64,000 nt of DNA from Drancourtella massiliensis (lineage in GTDB: Bacteria; Bacillota; Clostridia; Lachnospirales; Lachnospiraceae): assembly GCF_016900655.1 (NCBI RefSeq), contig NZ_JACJKH010000003.1, positions 62,001 through 126,000 on the forward strand. Reading direction: 5' to 3'. A program made the translations under genes and the position numbers. The notes beneath the pieces are model-generated. The model saw only the letters and a list, made by a program, of their open reading frames with translations, did no database searches and had not been told where the DNA came from. Of the stretch, positions 8,226 to 16,821 are shown one piece after another (the stretch's first letter is position 1; each line of letters begins with the position of its first letter).

Positions 8226-9203
8226 ATGCGAAGAGAACTTGGAATTGCAAGATGCGGGCTTGCCTGCTGTATTTGCTCAGAAAATCAGAATTGTGCCGGA
8301 TGTAATGCGGATACCTGTCCGGACAAGGACTGGTGTGAGAATCGAAAATGCACAATGGAAAAGGGAATCGGCCATTGCTATGAATGCAAAATTGACTGCC
8401 GGAAAGGAATTTTGACGAAGATCAAGCCCTATGCGTTCACGCTGTTTGCCAGACGTTATGGCGAGAATGCGCTGCTGGACTGTCTGGAGCGGAATGAACA
8501 AAATGGGATTATCTATCACCGGGAAGGCATCAACGGTGATTATGATGAGTTTGACGATGTGGAGGAACTGATCCATTTTATACAGACAGGAAGACGATCG
8601 AGAGAGGAAGACGGAATTCCATCCACGGATGAGGCGCGATCCCTGCTGGAAGAGGGCGGCAGGATGAACCCGGGACCATGGATCCGACACAGCGAATATG
8701 TGGCAGAGGCCGCAGGAAAAATTGCGGCCGAGTGCGAAGGGCTGGATGAGGAAACGGCCTATATTTGCGGTCTGCTTCATGACATTGGACGGCGGTTCGG
8801 GGTCAGTTATCTGGCGCATGTCTATGACGGATATACGTTTTTGATGGAGTGTGGCTATGAGAAAGCCGCAAGGACGGCGCTTTCCCATTCGTTCAACCGG
8901 AAAAAGATGGAAGATTATATTGGAAAGTTCGACATATCAGAAGAAAAGCAGGAAGAGCTGAAAAGCCTGCTGGATGCAATGGAATACGATGAATACGACT
9001 ATCTGATTCAGCTTTGCGATTCCATTGCTGTGGCCGACGGGATTGTATCTCTGGAAGAGCGGATGAATGATGTGAAAAGCCGTTACGGTTATTATCCGCA
9101 GGATAAATGGGACAGAAATATGGCGCTGAAGGAATATTTTGAGAAAAAGATGGGAAAAGATCTGTACACGGTTGTGCCGATGAAAAGCACACCGGAACAT
9201 TGA
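8226..9203 (+). CDS. DUF3795-like Cys-rich domain fused to HD-domain phosphohydrolase
   Basis: 325 residues. The first about 60 residues are a cysteine-rich module (CGLACCICSE, CAGCNADTCPDKDWC, CYECKIDC) of the DUF3795 type, probably metal or iron-sulfur binding. From about residue 140 the protein becomes an HD hydrolase: WIRHSEYVAEAAGKIA, then CGLLHDIGRR as the HD pair, and a later DSIAVADG aspartate. HD enzymes cleave phosphate esters, often of nucleotides. The fusion suggests a hydrolase whose activity is sensed or tuned by the metal module, which is inference. It stands alone between two terminator or spacer regions, 107 bases before an XRE regulator. No substrate can be assigned. Confidence 0.8.
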   Translation: MRRELGIARCGLACCICSENQNCAGCNADTCPDKDWCENRKCTMEKGIGHCYECKIDCRKGILTKIKPYAFTLFARRYGENALLDCLERNEQNGIIYHREGINGDYDEFDDVEELIHFIQTGRRSREEDGIPSTDEARSLLEEGGRMNPGPWIRHSEYVAEAAGKIAAECEGLDEETAYICGLLHDIGRRFGVSYLAHVYDGYTFLMECGYEKAARTALSHSFNRKKMEDYIGKFDISEEKQEELKSLLDAMEYDEYDYLIQLCDSIAVADGIVSLEERMNDVKSRYGYYPQDKWDRNMALKEYFEKKMGKDLYTVVPMKSTPEH

Positions 9204-9310
9204 GAAAAAGATTGATGGTTGCGGATTGACAATGCCTGTCAACCAAAGATATGATTTAGCTACATGAACGGTGCACTGATTCATTTAAGAAATCTTTGGA
9301 GGGATTCAGA

Positions 9311-10192
9311 ATGAATGGATTAAAATATATCAGGGTTCGGTGCAATCTGTCACTAAATGATCTGGCAGAGTGTATTGGCGTTACAAGACAGGCATTAAGC
9401 GCGTGGGAGAACGGGAAAAAAGAAATACCGGAACAAAGGAAAGAGCAGCTTTCAGAGTTTTTCGGGATTGACCAAAGATATTTTGGAGAAATATCAGAAG
9501 AAGAAAAGATCACTTTGCTTGAAAAGGCGATGTTCCGCTATGACCATAATGGCAGGGAGAGTTATCGGTATAAACCGCAGGATAAGGACGGGAAAAATCA
9601 GCATATATATTTTCTGCCGGATACCCGGATCAGCATGGATGAAAAATATGTACTGGCGCAGAAAAGGAAACAGGAAATTCTGGAAAAGGCAGACGATATA
9701 ATCAAATGGACCGATCATGCGGGGAGTATAGCATCACAAATTGCATGCATCAACCGTGGATGCAGCATTTATGGAATGACCAATGATCTGATGGAAATGA
9801 TGCGGAATATGGAAAAAATGATTTTGAAAATGCCGTTTTATTATGAGTTGATGAGTGTGTGGAAGGCAATGCTTCTGGCATACGGGCATATGGAACAAGA
9901 AGAGATTTCCGGCAGCGCACCATCAGAAGCCCATTGGGGTGAAGACCCGGAATGGATTATCCAGATGGCCGAAGTGATCCGGAAACACTGGGATGCGGAG
10001 CGGAGTTATCATGAAAACTGTGAAGAAGAGAGGAGAAAACAACAAAGAAAAGAGAAGGAAAACAAGGAACAGTTGAAAGGGAAGGATCAGATTACGAGGG
10101 CAGAAGAGCAGAACAGACAATTCAGAGAGAAGTGCTCAGAGAGCGGGAAAGAAGCCGTCCTGGTGAGTAGTGCTTCTGACCATCACGATTAA
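9311..10192 (+). CDS. XRE-family transcriptional regulator
   Basis: 293 residues. The N-terminal 60 residues are a helix-turn-helix of the Cro/CI type (LSLNDLAECIGVTRQALSAW, then ENGKKEIPEQRKEQL). The rest is a helical region of unknown fold, with a strongly charged Lys/Glu/Gln stretch near residues 235-280. The ATG at 9311 follows TGGAGGGATTC, a good ribosome site; a longer in-frame start lacks one. The gene ends 6 bases before the -35 box of the riboswitch promoter, so it is not obviously part of the hydrogenase transcript. Targets unknown. Confidence 0.85.
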   Translation: MNGLKYIRVRCNLSLNDLAECIGVTRQALSAWENGKKEIPEQRKEQLSEFFGIDQRYFGEISEEEKITLLEKAMFRYDHNGRESYRYKPQDKDGKNQHIYFLPDTRISMDEKYVLAQKRKQEILEKADDIIKWTDHAGSIASQIACINRGCSIYGMTNDLMEMMRNMEKMILKMPFYYELMSVWKAMLLAYGHMEQEEISGSAPSEAHWGEDPEWIIQMAEVIRKHWDAERSYHENCEEERRKQQRKEKENKEQLKGKDQITRAEEQNRQFREKCSESGKEAVLVSSASDHHD

Positions 10193-10198
10193 TATCAC

Positions 10199-10227
10199 TT
10201 GACAAAAGGGATAGAGTGTGATTTGAT
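10199..10227 (+). promoter_or_regulatory. promoter of the riboswitch-hydrogenase transcript
   Basis: A perfect TTGACA at 10199-10204 is followed after 17 bases by TTTGAT at 10222-10227, with an extended -10 TG at 10219-10220. The start of transcription would be near 10234, just before the aptamer. Confidence 0.6.
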
Positions 10228-10247
10228 AGTAACAGAAAACAAAAGAA

Positions 10248-10335
10248 TAATTATGGGCAAAACCTTCGAAAGATGGCGACGCAAAACTATAGGGTCTAAT
10301 CCATAGTAATATGAGAATGACAGCCAGTTGCAGTA
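10248..10335 (+). promoter_or_regulatory. cyclic-di-GMP-I (GEMM-I) riboswitch aptamer
   Basis: The conserved blocks of the class I c-di-GMP riboswitch are present in order: GGGCAAAACC, a GAAA tetraloop (TTCGAAAGATGG), GACGCAAAAC, the tetraloop-receptor segment TATAGGGTCTAA, and GACAGCCAGTTGC closing the P1 helix with the GGCAA of the 5' side. A terminator stands about 45 bases downstream and the hydrogenase-rubrerythrin gene after that. GTTGCA of the aptamer's closing strand (10327-10332) can alternatively pair with TGCAAC at 10373-10378, which would block the terminator. This predicts an off-switch: bound c-di-GMP keeps the GTTGCA strand busy and lets the terminator form. The direction is inference. 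Confidence 0.9.
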
Positions 10336-10374
10336 TTATCAAATGTACCGGATTTCCCCCGATATGTATTGTGC

Positions 10375-10406
10375 AACGGATAAAGCAGATGTTTTATCCG
10401 TTTTTT
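10375..10406 (+). terminator. expression-platform terminator of the c-di-GMP riboswitch
   Basis: AACGGATAAA at 10375-10384 pairs with TTTATCCGTT at 10393-10402 and runs into TTTTTT. It lies inside the leader, between aptamer and coding start, so it can only serve as a conditional terminator or end an upstream transcript. Confidence 0.85.
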
Positions 10407-10488
10407 GTTACCTTTTATTCCGGGTTTTCAAAAGCATTCTTTTGCAGGATGCTGCAGAAGAAAATACAAAGGAAGAAGGAGAAGAGTC

Positions 10489-12573
10489 ATGTCAAAACAT
10501 TTACCTTTGTCCGTGCGGGTTCCGATTGAGAGCGACAATCCAGGCATCTGCAGGGACGAAGAGGCATGTATCAGATGCGGGATGTGCAGGGACGTGTGTA
10601 CGAATGTAATTGGGGTACACGGTACGTACACACTGGAAGAAACCGGGGATACGGCGATCTGTATCCACTGTGGCCAGTGCGCCAATGTCTGCCCGACCGC
10701 AAGTATCACGGAGGTATATGAATATCAGGCGGTGAGAGCGGCTATTGCAGATCCGGACAAAGTGGTTATTGTCAGTACCTCACCGTCGGTCAGAGTCGCA
10801 CTGGGAGAAGAGTTCGGTATGAAGCCGGGCGATTTTGTCCAGGGAAAAATGGTTGCTCTTTTGCGGGCGCTTGGAGCAGACTATGTGCTGGATACGAATT
10901 TTGCGGCGGATCTTACCATCATGGAAGAAGCGGCCGAACTGCTGGAAAGGATCACAAAAAAGACGGCGCCGTTGCCACAGTTTACAAGTTGCTGCCCGGC
11001 CTGGGTCAAGTTTGCGGAAACCTATTATCCGGAACTGCTGCCGAATCTTTCTACGGCAAAAAGCCCGATCGGGATGCAGGGACCGACAATCAAAACGTAC
11101 TTTGCTCAGAAGATGGGAATTGATCCAAAAGAGATTGTGAATGTAGCCTTGACGCCGTGTACAGCCAAGAAGTTTGAAATCCGCAGACCGGAAATGAATG
11201 CGGCCGGAAAACAGCTTGGAGAGCCGGCCATGCGGGACATGGATCATGTTGTGACGACCCGTGAGCTGGCACGATGGGCAAAGGAAGAGGGGATCGATTT
11301 TGCAAAACTGGAGGAAAGCAAATACGATTCTCTGATGGGAGAAGCATCCGGCGCCGGTGTGATTTTCGGAAATACCGGAGGGGTGATGGAGGCCGCGCTT
11401 AGGACTGCATATTATAGTCTTACCGGGGAAAATGCGCCAAAGGAGTTCTATCAGTTAGAGCCGGTGAGAGGATATGAGGGCATCAGGGAAGCGAGTCTTG
11501 ATATTGCCGGAACACAGTTGAATGTTGCCGTTGTGCACGGCACACAAAATGCAAGGAAGATGATCGAACGCCTGAAAGAGGGGAAGAAAGATTATCACTT
11601 TATCGAGGTGATGGCCTGCCCGGGAGGCTGTATCGGCGGAGGCGGACAGCCGCGCAATCTGGAGGTGGATGCCGATCAGACGAGAAAAGCAAGGATAGCG
11701 GGGCTCTACAGCCGGGATGAGCAGATGACGCTGCGGTTCAGTCACGAGAATCCGGAAATCAAAAAACTTTATGAAGAATTTTACGGTACACCGCTAAGCA
11801 GGCTGGCTGAGAAGATGCTTCATACTTCCTACATCAGCAGAGCAGAAGATTTAACGAAACATGGAAACGAACAAGAGACGGAAGAAAGAAACGAGGAAAA
11901 CACAATGACAAAATGGAAATGTAAGATCTGTGGTTATATTTATGAAGGAGAGACTCTGCCGGAAGACTTTGTATGTCCGATCTGCAAACAGCCGGCATCC
12001 TCTTTTGAAAAGATAGAGGAAATACCGGCGGCAGGAACTTCTCCGTATGCCGGAACAAAGACAGAAAAGAATCTTCAGGAAGCATTCTCAGGGGAAAGCC
12101 AGGCAAGAAATAAATACACCTTTTTTGCGCAGGTTGCACAGAGAGAAGGATATGAGCAGATAGCGGAATTATTCCTCCAGACAGCCCGCAACGAACAGGA
12201 ACATGCCCGCCTGTGGTATCAGGAATTAGGACACATCGGGACAAGTAAAGAAAACCTCCTGGCGGCAGCAGCAGGAGAAAATTATGAGTGGACCGATATG
12301 TATGAGCGCATGGCGAAAGATGCCGAGGAAGAAGGTTTTCATGATCTTGCAGAACGGTTCCGGAGAGTAGGCGCGATCGAAAAACGTCATGAGGAACGTT
12401 ACAGACAGCTTCTGGAGAATCTTGAAAAAGGACAGGTATTTGAGAAAATCGAAGAAACTGTATGGGAATGCCGCGTGTGTGGACACATCCATGTAGGAAC
12501 AAAAGCTCCGGATGTATGCCCGGTATGCAGCTACAGCCAGTCCTACTTTGAAGTGCATAAAAAGAACTACTAA
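10489..12573 (+). CDS. [FeFe]-hydrogenase fused to rubredoxin-rubrerythrin
   Basis: 694 residues. Residues about 18-75 hold two [4Fe-4S] ferredoxin motifs ([26 protein letters not shown]). Residues 85-440 are the H-cluster domain with TSCCPAW (166-172), TPCTAKKFE (222-230) and [14 protein letters not shown] (375-388). Residues 473-505 are a rubredoxin ([17 protein letters not shown]), 520-640 a ferritin-like diiron rubrerythrin ([33 protein letters not shown]), and the end a second rubredoxin ([18 protein letters not shown]). The reaction should couple hydrogen or ferredoxin electrons to peroxide reduction in the cytoplasm; this coupling is inferred from the fusion. The classical clostridial CpI motifs read TSCCPGW and MPCTAKK, so Gly-to-Ala and Met-to-Thr differences are present. 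The ATG at 10489 has AAGGAG upstream. An in-frame ATG at 11905 with GAGG 8 bases before it marks the seam between hydrogenase and rubrerythrin. Confidence 0.93.
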   Translation: MSKHLPLSVRVPIESDNPGICRDEEACIRCGMCRDVCTNVIGVHGTYTLEETGDTAICIHCGQCANVCPTASITEVYEYQAVRAAIADPDKVVIVSTSPSVRVALGEEFGMKPGDFVQGKMVALLRALGADYVLDTNFAADLTIMEEAAELLERITKKTAPLPQFTSCCPAWVKFAETYYPELLPNLSTAKSPIGMQGPTIKTYFAQKMGIDPKEIVNVALTPCTAKKFEIRRPEMNAAGKQLGEPAMRDMDHVVTTRELARWAKEEGIDFAKLEESKYDSLMGEASGAGVIFGNTGGVMEAALRTAYYSLTGENAPKEFYQLEPVRGYEGIREASLDIAGTQLNVAVVHGTQNARKMIERLKEGKKDYHFIEVMACPGGCIGGGGQPRNLEVDADQTRKARIAGLYSRDEQMTLRFSHENPEIKKLYEEFYGTPLSRLAEKMLHTSYISRAEDLTKHGNEQETEERNEENTMTKWKCKICGYIYEGETLPEDFVCPICKQPASSFEKIEEIPAAGTSPYAGTKTEKNLQEAFSGESQARNKYTFFAQVAQREGYEQIAELFLQTARNEQEHARLWYQELGHIGTSKENLLAAAAGENYEWTDMYERMAKDAEEEGFHDLAERFRRVGAIEKRHEERYRQLLENLEKGQVFEKIEETVWECRVCGHIHVGTKAPDVCPVCSYSQSYFEVHKKNY

Positions 12574-12607
12574 TAGCAGCCATAAGAAAAAAAGAAAAGG
12601 ATGAAAG

Positions 12608-12832
12608 ATGGATATCAGGCAGGAATTTGGAAAGGGCCGGGTCAAGGTGGAAGCAACATTTGACGGAGTTCCGTACAGTGGAAGTATTGTAAATATGGGT
12701 GTCAAAAATGATGATGGCTCTGTCTGCTATATTATCGGAATCCGCAAAGATATCCGAAAGGCGATAGGAAAAGAACCGGGAGATACCGTGCTTGTTACGA
12801 TCCAGGAAGCGGTCCCGGACAGAAAAGAATAA
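12608..12832 (+). CDS. DUF1905 family small protein
   Basis: 74 residues forming one DUF1905 beta-barrel-like module: an N-terminal strand region with [14 protein letters not shown] and the family signature [20 protein letters not shown] near the middle. Proteins of this family are often linked to YdeI-like domains; biochemical function is unknown. It follows the hydrogenase gene by 34 bases without a terminator between them, so it likely shares the c-di-GMP-controlled transcript. An AAAGGA ribosome site precedes the ATG. Confidence 0.8.
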   Translation: MDIRQEFGKGRVKVEATFDGVPYSGSIVNMGVKNDDGSVCYIIGIRKDIRKAIGKEPGDTVLVTIQEAVPDRKE

Positions 12833-12847
12833 TTCGAATAGAAATAA

Positions 12848-12896
12848 AGCTGGAAGAAACCAGTCCTTTTGAAAGGCACGGTTTCTTCCAGCTTTT
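12848..12896 (+). terminator. bidirectional terminator between DUF1905 gene and copA
   Basis: AGCTGGAAGAAACC pairs perfectly with GGTTTCTTCCAGCT at 12880-12893 and is followed by TTT. It lies between convergent genes and can serve both. Confidence 0.85.
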
Positions 12897-12922
12897 GTGC
12901 AAATAGAGAGTAATGAAGTTAC

Positions 12923-13141
12923 TTAAGCAATGGTCTGAACTCCTGTTACTTCATATCCTTCTTCTGTCACAGCGGCAGTGAGCATTTCATCAGTAACGGA
13001 TTCCGGTACACAGACAGTTGCTGTCTTGTCTTCCAGGCTGACAACAACATCCGTTGCACCCTCAATTGCTTCAAGAGCTTTCTTTACGTGCTTTACGCAG
13101 TTCTGGCACATCATTCCTTCTACTGAGAGTTGTTTTTTCAT
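12923..13141 (-). other. possible internal start giving a free CopZ-like chaperone
   Basis: On the minus strand AGGAGGT (plus positions 13148-13154) stands 6 bases before an ATG at 13141-13139 that is in frame with copA. Translation from here would give a 72-residue HMA protein, MKKQLSVEGMMCQNCVKHVK onward, the normal size and layout of CopZ. Either a copA-copZ pair fused by loss of the copA stop codon, leaving a relic, or the site is still used and the cell makes both forms. The match to the anti-Shine-Dalgarno is full length, which is better than that of copA itself. Confidence 0.5.
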
Positions 13142-15589
13142 TGTGATACCTCCTGTATTTTGTTTCGTTTTATTTTGACAGCAGTCTTCTTGCGGGAGGG
13201 CTTCCCTTGCGGAAGGCTCTTCGGAAGAGACGTGTTCTGCTATCGTCGTGTGTGTAACAGTAAATGGCTTAGTATCTGTCGCCGTATTGTCGGAAGCGGC
13301 AGCGGATCCGTGTTTCGGCTTGAAGAAGCGCAGACGGAGCGCATTACTTACGACAAAGACGGAACTGAAGCTCATGGCGAGAGCCGCAACCATCGGATTC
13401 ATCTTCAGCCCAAAGGCGGTGTAGAAGCATCCGGCTGCAACCGGAATACAGATTGCATTGTAGAAAAAAGCCCAGAACAGGTTTTCCTTGATGTTGCGGA
13501 TGGTCGCTTTGCTCAGTTCGATGGCGCCTGCTACATCCAGCAGGTCATTTTTCATCAGGACAATGTCGGCAGATTCCATGGCAATGTCAGTGCCTGCACC
13601 GATGGCGATTCCGACATCCGCTCTGGCAAGAGCCGGAGCATCATTGATACCATCACCCACCATGGCGGTCTTTTTGCCGCTCTCCTGAATCCGGCGGATT
13701 TCTTCTTCCTTATCCTGAGGAAGCACTTCGGCAATGACCCGATCCACACCGACCTGCCGGCGGATTGCTTCGGCAGTCTTTTTGTGGTCTCCGGTCAGCA
13801 TGACGACTTCAATTCCCATGGCCTGAAGCTCTTTGACGGCCTGACGGCTTGTCGGTTTTACGACATCGGCTACTGCGATCATGCCAAGAAGCCGTCCGCC
13901 TTCGGCAAAGTATAGTGGGGTCTTACCGTCGGATGCCATTTTATCCTGTAACTGCTCCAGTGCCGGATCATGGATGGAAAAGGCGTCCATCATTTTCTGG
14001 TTTCCGGCCAGATATTCTACGCCGTCGATTGTTCCCTTGATGCCCTGCCCCGGTATCTGCTGAAAGTTCTGTACTGCAAGATACGCGATCTGGTGGTTTT
14101 CTGCTTCCTCGACAATCGCATGTCCAAGTGGATGTTCAGAGAGCTTTTCCAGGGAGGCAGCCACCTGAAGAAGTCGGGCTTCCGACACTTTCGGCTCGCA
14201 GACAATATCGGTCACCATCGGTTTTCCCTGGGTGATTGTACCCGTCTTATCCATGACAACCGTCTGGATCGAGTGGGCGGTTTCCAGCGCCTCTGCGGAC
14301 TTGATCAGAATTCCGTTTGTGGCGCCGCGACCGGTGCCGACCATGATTGCGGTCGGAGTCGCAAGTCCAAGCGCACATGGACAGGAGACAACCAGAACGG
14401 AAACGGCGATGGTCAGCGCAAATTCAAAGGATGCTCCCAGGATCATCCAGACAACAGCGGAAACAATGGCAATGGTAATGACAATCGGGACGAAAACGCC
14501 GGCTACCTTATCTGCAAGCTTTGCGATCGGAGCCTTGGAACTGGTCGCTTCATCCACGAGACGGATAATCTGTGCAAGAGCGGTTTCGTCCCCGACTTTG
14601 GTTGCCTGCATTTTGAAATATCCACTCTTATTGACAGTTGCGCCGATAACTTTATCTCCGGCCTGCTTGTCAACAGGAATACTTTCGCCTGTTATCGCAG
14701 ATTCATCAATGGAGGCAGAGCCTTCCATCAGGATTCCGTCTACCGGGATGGATTCGCCGGCCTTTACAATCAGTATATCACCTTTTTCCAGTTCTTCCAC
14801 CGGAATTGTGGATTCCACACCGTCACGGATGACGGTTGCGGTCTTCGGGGCAAGGTTCAGAAGCTTGTTGATGGCATCGGAAGTCCTGCCTTTTGCACGT
14901 GCCTCGAAAAACTTGCCGAGGGTGATCAGCGTCAGGATCGTGCCTGCACCCTCAAAGTACAGGTCGTGGGAAAACTGATGCACCATTGCAATATCCCCGT
15001 GTCCGAGACCGAATGCGATCTTGTACAGTGCATAGATGCCGTATACGAGAGAGGCACCGGATCCGAGAGCGATCAGGGAATCCATATTCGGGGATTTGTG
15101 AATCAGTGTCTTAAACCCGACACGATAGTATTTGAAGTTGATAAATACGACCGGAATCAGGAGCAGAAACTGGGTAAAGGCGAAGATCATGGAATTTTCC
15201 GTGCCAAGGAAGATGCCCGGCAGCGGCCAGCCCATCATATGTCCCATGGAAAGATAAAACAGTGGAACCGTGAAGATAAAGGACCAGATCACTCTTCGTT
15301 TCATGCTCTCATATTCGTTTTTCGCGGCAATGGCAGATGAGGACTGCACCGTGGCGGCAGAAGTTTTCTTCTGACCGTCCGCCTGCAAGAAAGCACCGTA
15401 TCCGGCCTTCTCGACTGCATGAACGATATCGGCTTCGGATAAAGTCTGATCATCGTAGTTGACGACCATGCTGTTTTTTAAGAGGTTGACCGAACACTCT
15501 TTCATACCGGGAAGAGCCGAGACTGCTTTTTCCACACGGGAAGAGCAGGCAGCACAGCTCATGCCGGTTACATTATATTTTTCCTGCAT
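12923..15589 (-). CDS. copA: copper-exporting P-type ATPase CopA with C-terminal CopZ-like domain
   Basis: 888 residues. An N-terminal heavy-metal-associated domain (GMSCAACSSRVEKA) is followed by a linker and an eight-helix P1B-ATPase core: the transport motif SCPCALGLATP, the phosphorylation site DKTGTITQGKP, the SEHPLGHA nucleotide-site motif and GDGINDAPALARADVG. This is the Cu(I) exporter of the cytoplasmic membrane. The unusual part is the C-terminus: after a hydrophilic linker of about 65 residues with CC in EDCCQNK comes a second HMA domain, VEGMMCQNCVKHVKKA, which is a CopZ copper chaperone in all but name. Inside the linker, on the coding strand, lies AGGAGGT 6 bases before an in-frame ATG (13141). 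The start ATG at 15589 has AAGGAG upstream. Its own promoter and an inverted repeat lie upstream, and an ArsR-AraC pair precedes it on the same strand. Confidence 0.95.
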   Translation of the reverse strand: MQEKYNVTGMSCAACSSRVEKAVSALPGMKECSVNLLKNSMVVNYDDQTLSEADIVHAVEKAGYGAFLQADGQKKTSAATVQSSSAIAAKNEYESMKRRVIWSFIFTVPLFYLSMGHMMGWPLPGIFLGTENSMIFAFTQFLLLIPVVFINFKYYRVGFKTLIHKSPNMDSLIALGSGASLVYGIYALYKIAFGLGHGDIAMVHQFSHDLYFEGAGTILTLITLGKFFEARAKGRTSDAINKLLNLAPKTATVIRDGVESTIPVEELEKGDILIVKAGESIPVDGILMEGSASIDESAITGESIPVDKQAGDKVIGATVNKSGYFKMQATKVGDETALAQIIRLVDEATSSKAPIAKLADKVAGVFVPIVITIAIVSAVVWMILGASFEFALTIAVSVLVVSCPCALGLATPTAIMVGTGRGATNGILIKSAEALETAHSIQTVVMDKTGTITQGKPMVTDIVCEPKVSEARLLQVAASLEKLSEHPLGHAIVEEAENHQIAYLAVQNFQQIPGQGIKGTIDGVEYLAGNQKMMDAFSIHDPALEQLQDKMASDGKTPLYFAEGGRLLGMIAVADVVKPTSRQAVKELQAMGIEVVMLTGDHKKTAEAIRRQVGVDRVIAEVLPQDKEEEIRRIQESGKKTAMVGDGINDAPALARADVGIAIGAGTDIAMESADIVLMKNDLLDVAGAIELSKATIRNIKENLFWAFFYNAICIPVAAGCFYTAFGLKMNPMVAALAMSFSSVFVVSNALRLRFFKPKHGSAAASDNTATDTKPFTVTHTTIAEHVSSEEPSAREALPQEDCCQNKTKQNTGGITMKKQLSVEGMMCQNCVKHVKKALEAIEGATDVVVSLEDKTATVCVPESVTDEMLTAAVTEEGYEVTGVQTIA

Positions 15590-15662
15590 ATCTATTCTCC
15601 TTTCTGGCTGTACGGCCGGAAGAAAACCGGCGTATCATGACCATGTATATTTTATGAGGAAA

Positions 15663-15708
15663 CAGATACACATATACGGGGTATGAGTATCTGTGTGGCT
15701 TTAGTATA
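15663..15708 (-). promoter_or_regulatory. copA promoter -10 box and inverted-repeat operator
   Basis: On the minus strand TATACT (plus 15703-15708) is a good -10 box, though no clear -35 is seen. Just downstream, CAGATACACATA at 15663-15674 and TATGAGTATCTG at 15682-15693 form a 12-base inverted repeat with one mismatch around TACGGGG. Its place right after the start point fits a repressor operator (copper-responsive, by context) or a 5' mRNA hairpin. Confidence 0.5.
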
Positions 15709-15789
15709 ATCCAAAACAAAAAGTTTGACTTGCCCAATCAGAAATAAAATTAGTCCAAATGGAAGAAGTAGAAAAATGGACAGACGTTT

Positions 15790-16818
15790 TCATATGTCTG
15801 TCCGCTTCTGCTGGATAAAATTTCCTTCTCTGTATTTTTTTCGATAACTGCTCGGTGTCAGATTGGTGAATTCTTTAAATGCCTTGGCGAATTTCCCCTG
15901 TGTTTCGTATCCTACTTTTGCGGCAATCTCGGCAATGCTATCGTCTGTCTGCTGCAGAAGTTCCATCGCCTTACGGATCCGGAATTCTTTCATATAAGTT
16001 GCAATGGGCATTCCGTAAACGCCTTTAAAAATTTCTTTGAGCGAGGAAGTGTTGATTAGATACTGGCGGGACAGCTCTTCAATCGTATACCGGCGGTCCA
16101 GGTGTTCCGTAAGCTGATGATGGATCTCCTGCATCAGTGCGGCCTGCCGGGACTGGACCTGGGCAGGGGCCGAGATCTCCGGGGACAGGCGGTATAAATA
16201 GAGAAGCAGTTCCTGAACTTTCAATTTAAAATATGGCATGCGGAGCTGTTCCGGAAGTCCGTATAATGGGCGGAAAATGACGTCAATATCCGGCCCGGAC
16301 GGAAGAACGGCCGGGGTCTCCGGCAGACAGAACCATCGATATAGAAGGTCCGGATCCAGCATTATGTCCCGTAGAATCGGAGGCATGTGCAAAGAAAGTT
16401 CTTTCAGATTGATAAAAATACTGATCCCTTCGCAGTAACCAAGCGGAAATGTCATAACAGAATCTGCGCAGCAGTCTGTACTGTGCAGGGACAGATCCCC
16501 ACTTCCGAGGTAGACGGAGGTTCCGCTTTTGAAATTCCAGCCGATTCGGCCGAAGCGGCAGTGGGTAATCTCAAGAATATGACGGTTGGCACCGTGCCGG
16601 AAAGAGACCTGATCTGCCAGAAACCAGTCGAGAGAAAGCAGGATGCCGGGAAATACAGGATAAATCTCCAGTTTCCCTTTTCCGGACGTCTGTGATTCGA
16701 ACTGCTCTGTAAACAGGCTGCTTCCCTGATGGTCGTCCGTGTGCTGTTCAAGAACAAGGGAACCGTTTGGAATATCGCATAAAATAGATTCGATCTGAAT
16801 GAATGGTTCATGTTTCAT
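15790..16818 (-). CDS. AraC-family transcriptional regulator
   Basis: 342 residues. The last 100 residues are the double helix-turn-helix of AraC/XylS proteins (YTIEELSRQYLINTSSLKEI and SIAEIAAKVGYETQGKFAKA). The first 230 residues are a ligand or effector region of no recognised small domain, containing a short Cys pair (TDCCADS). It starts 3 bases after the ArsR stop codon, so the two regulators are surely one transcript, and it reads toward copA. AraC proteins of this long type often activate metal or siderophore genes, so a role in the neighbouring metal genes is likely but unproven. Confidence 0.88.
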   Translation of the reverse strand: MKHEPFIQIESILCDIPNGSLVLEQHTDDHQGSSLFTEQFESQTSGKGKLEIYPVFPGILLSLDWFLADQVSFRHGANRHILEITHCRFGRIGWNFKSGTSVYLGSGDLSLHSTDCCADSVMTFPLGYCEGISIFINLKELSLHMPPILRDIMLDPDLLYRWFCLPETPAVLPSGPDIDVIFRPLYGLPEQLRMPYFKLKVQELLLYLYRLSPEISAPAQVQSRQAALMQEIHHQLTEHLDRRYTIEELSRQYLINTSSLKEIFKGVYGMPIATYMKEFRIRKAMELLQQTDDSIAEIAAKVGYETQGKFAKAFKEFTNLTPSSYRKKYREGNFIQQKRTDI

Positions 16819-16821
16819 ATT

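Noticed and set aside
10248-10335. Variant GEMM riboswitch for cyclic AMP-GMP
   Set aside because: The receptor and core segments look like the clostridial c-di-GMP type, though ligand choice rests on few bases and should be tested.
13970-15340. Long open frame (over 450 codons) on the plus strand opposite copA
   Set aside because: It mirrors the codon pattern of copA, has no ribosome site and its protein is low-complexity Gly/Arg/Asp-rich with no family likeness; copA itself is unambiguous.
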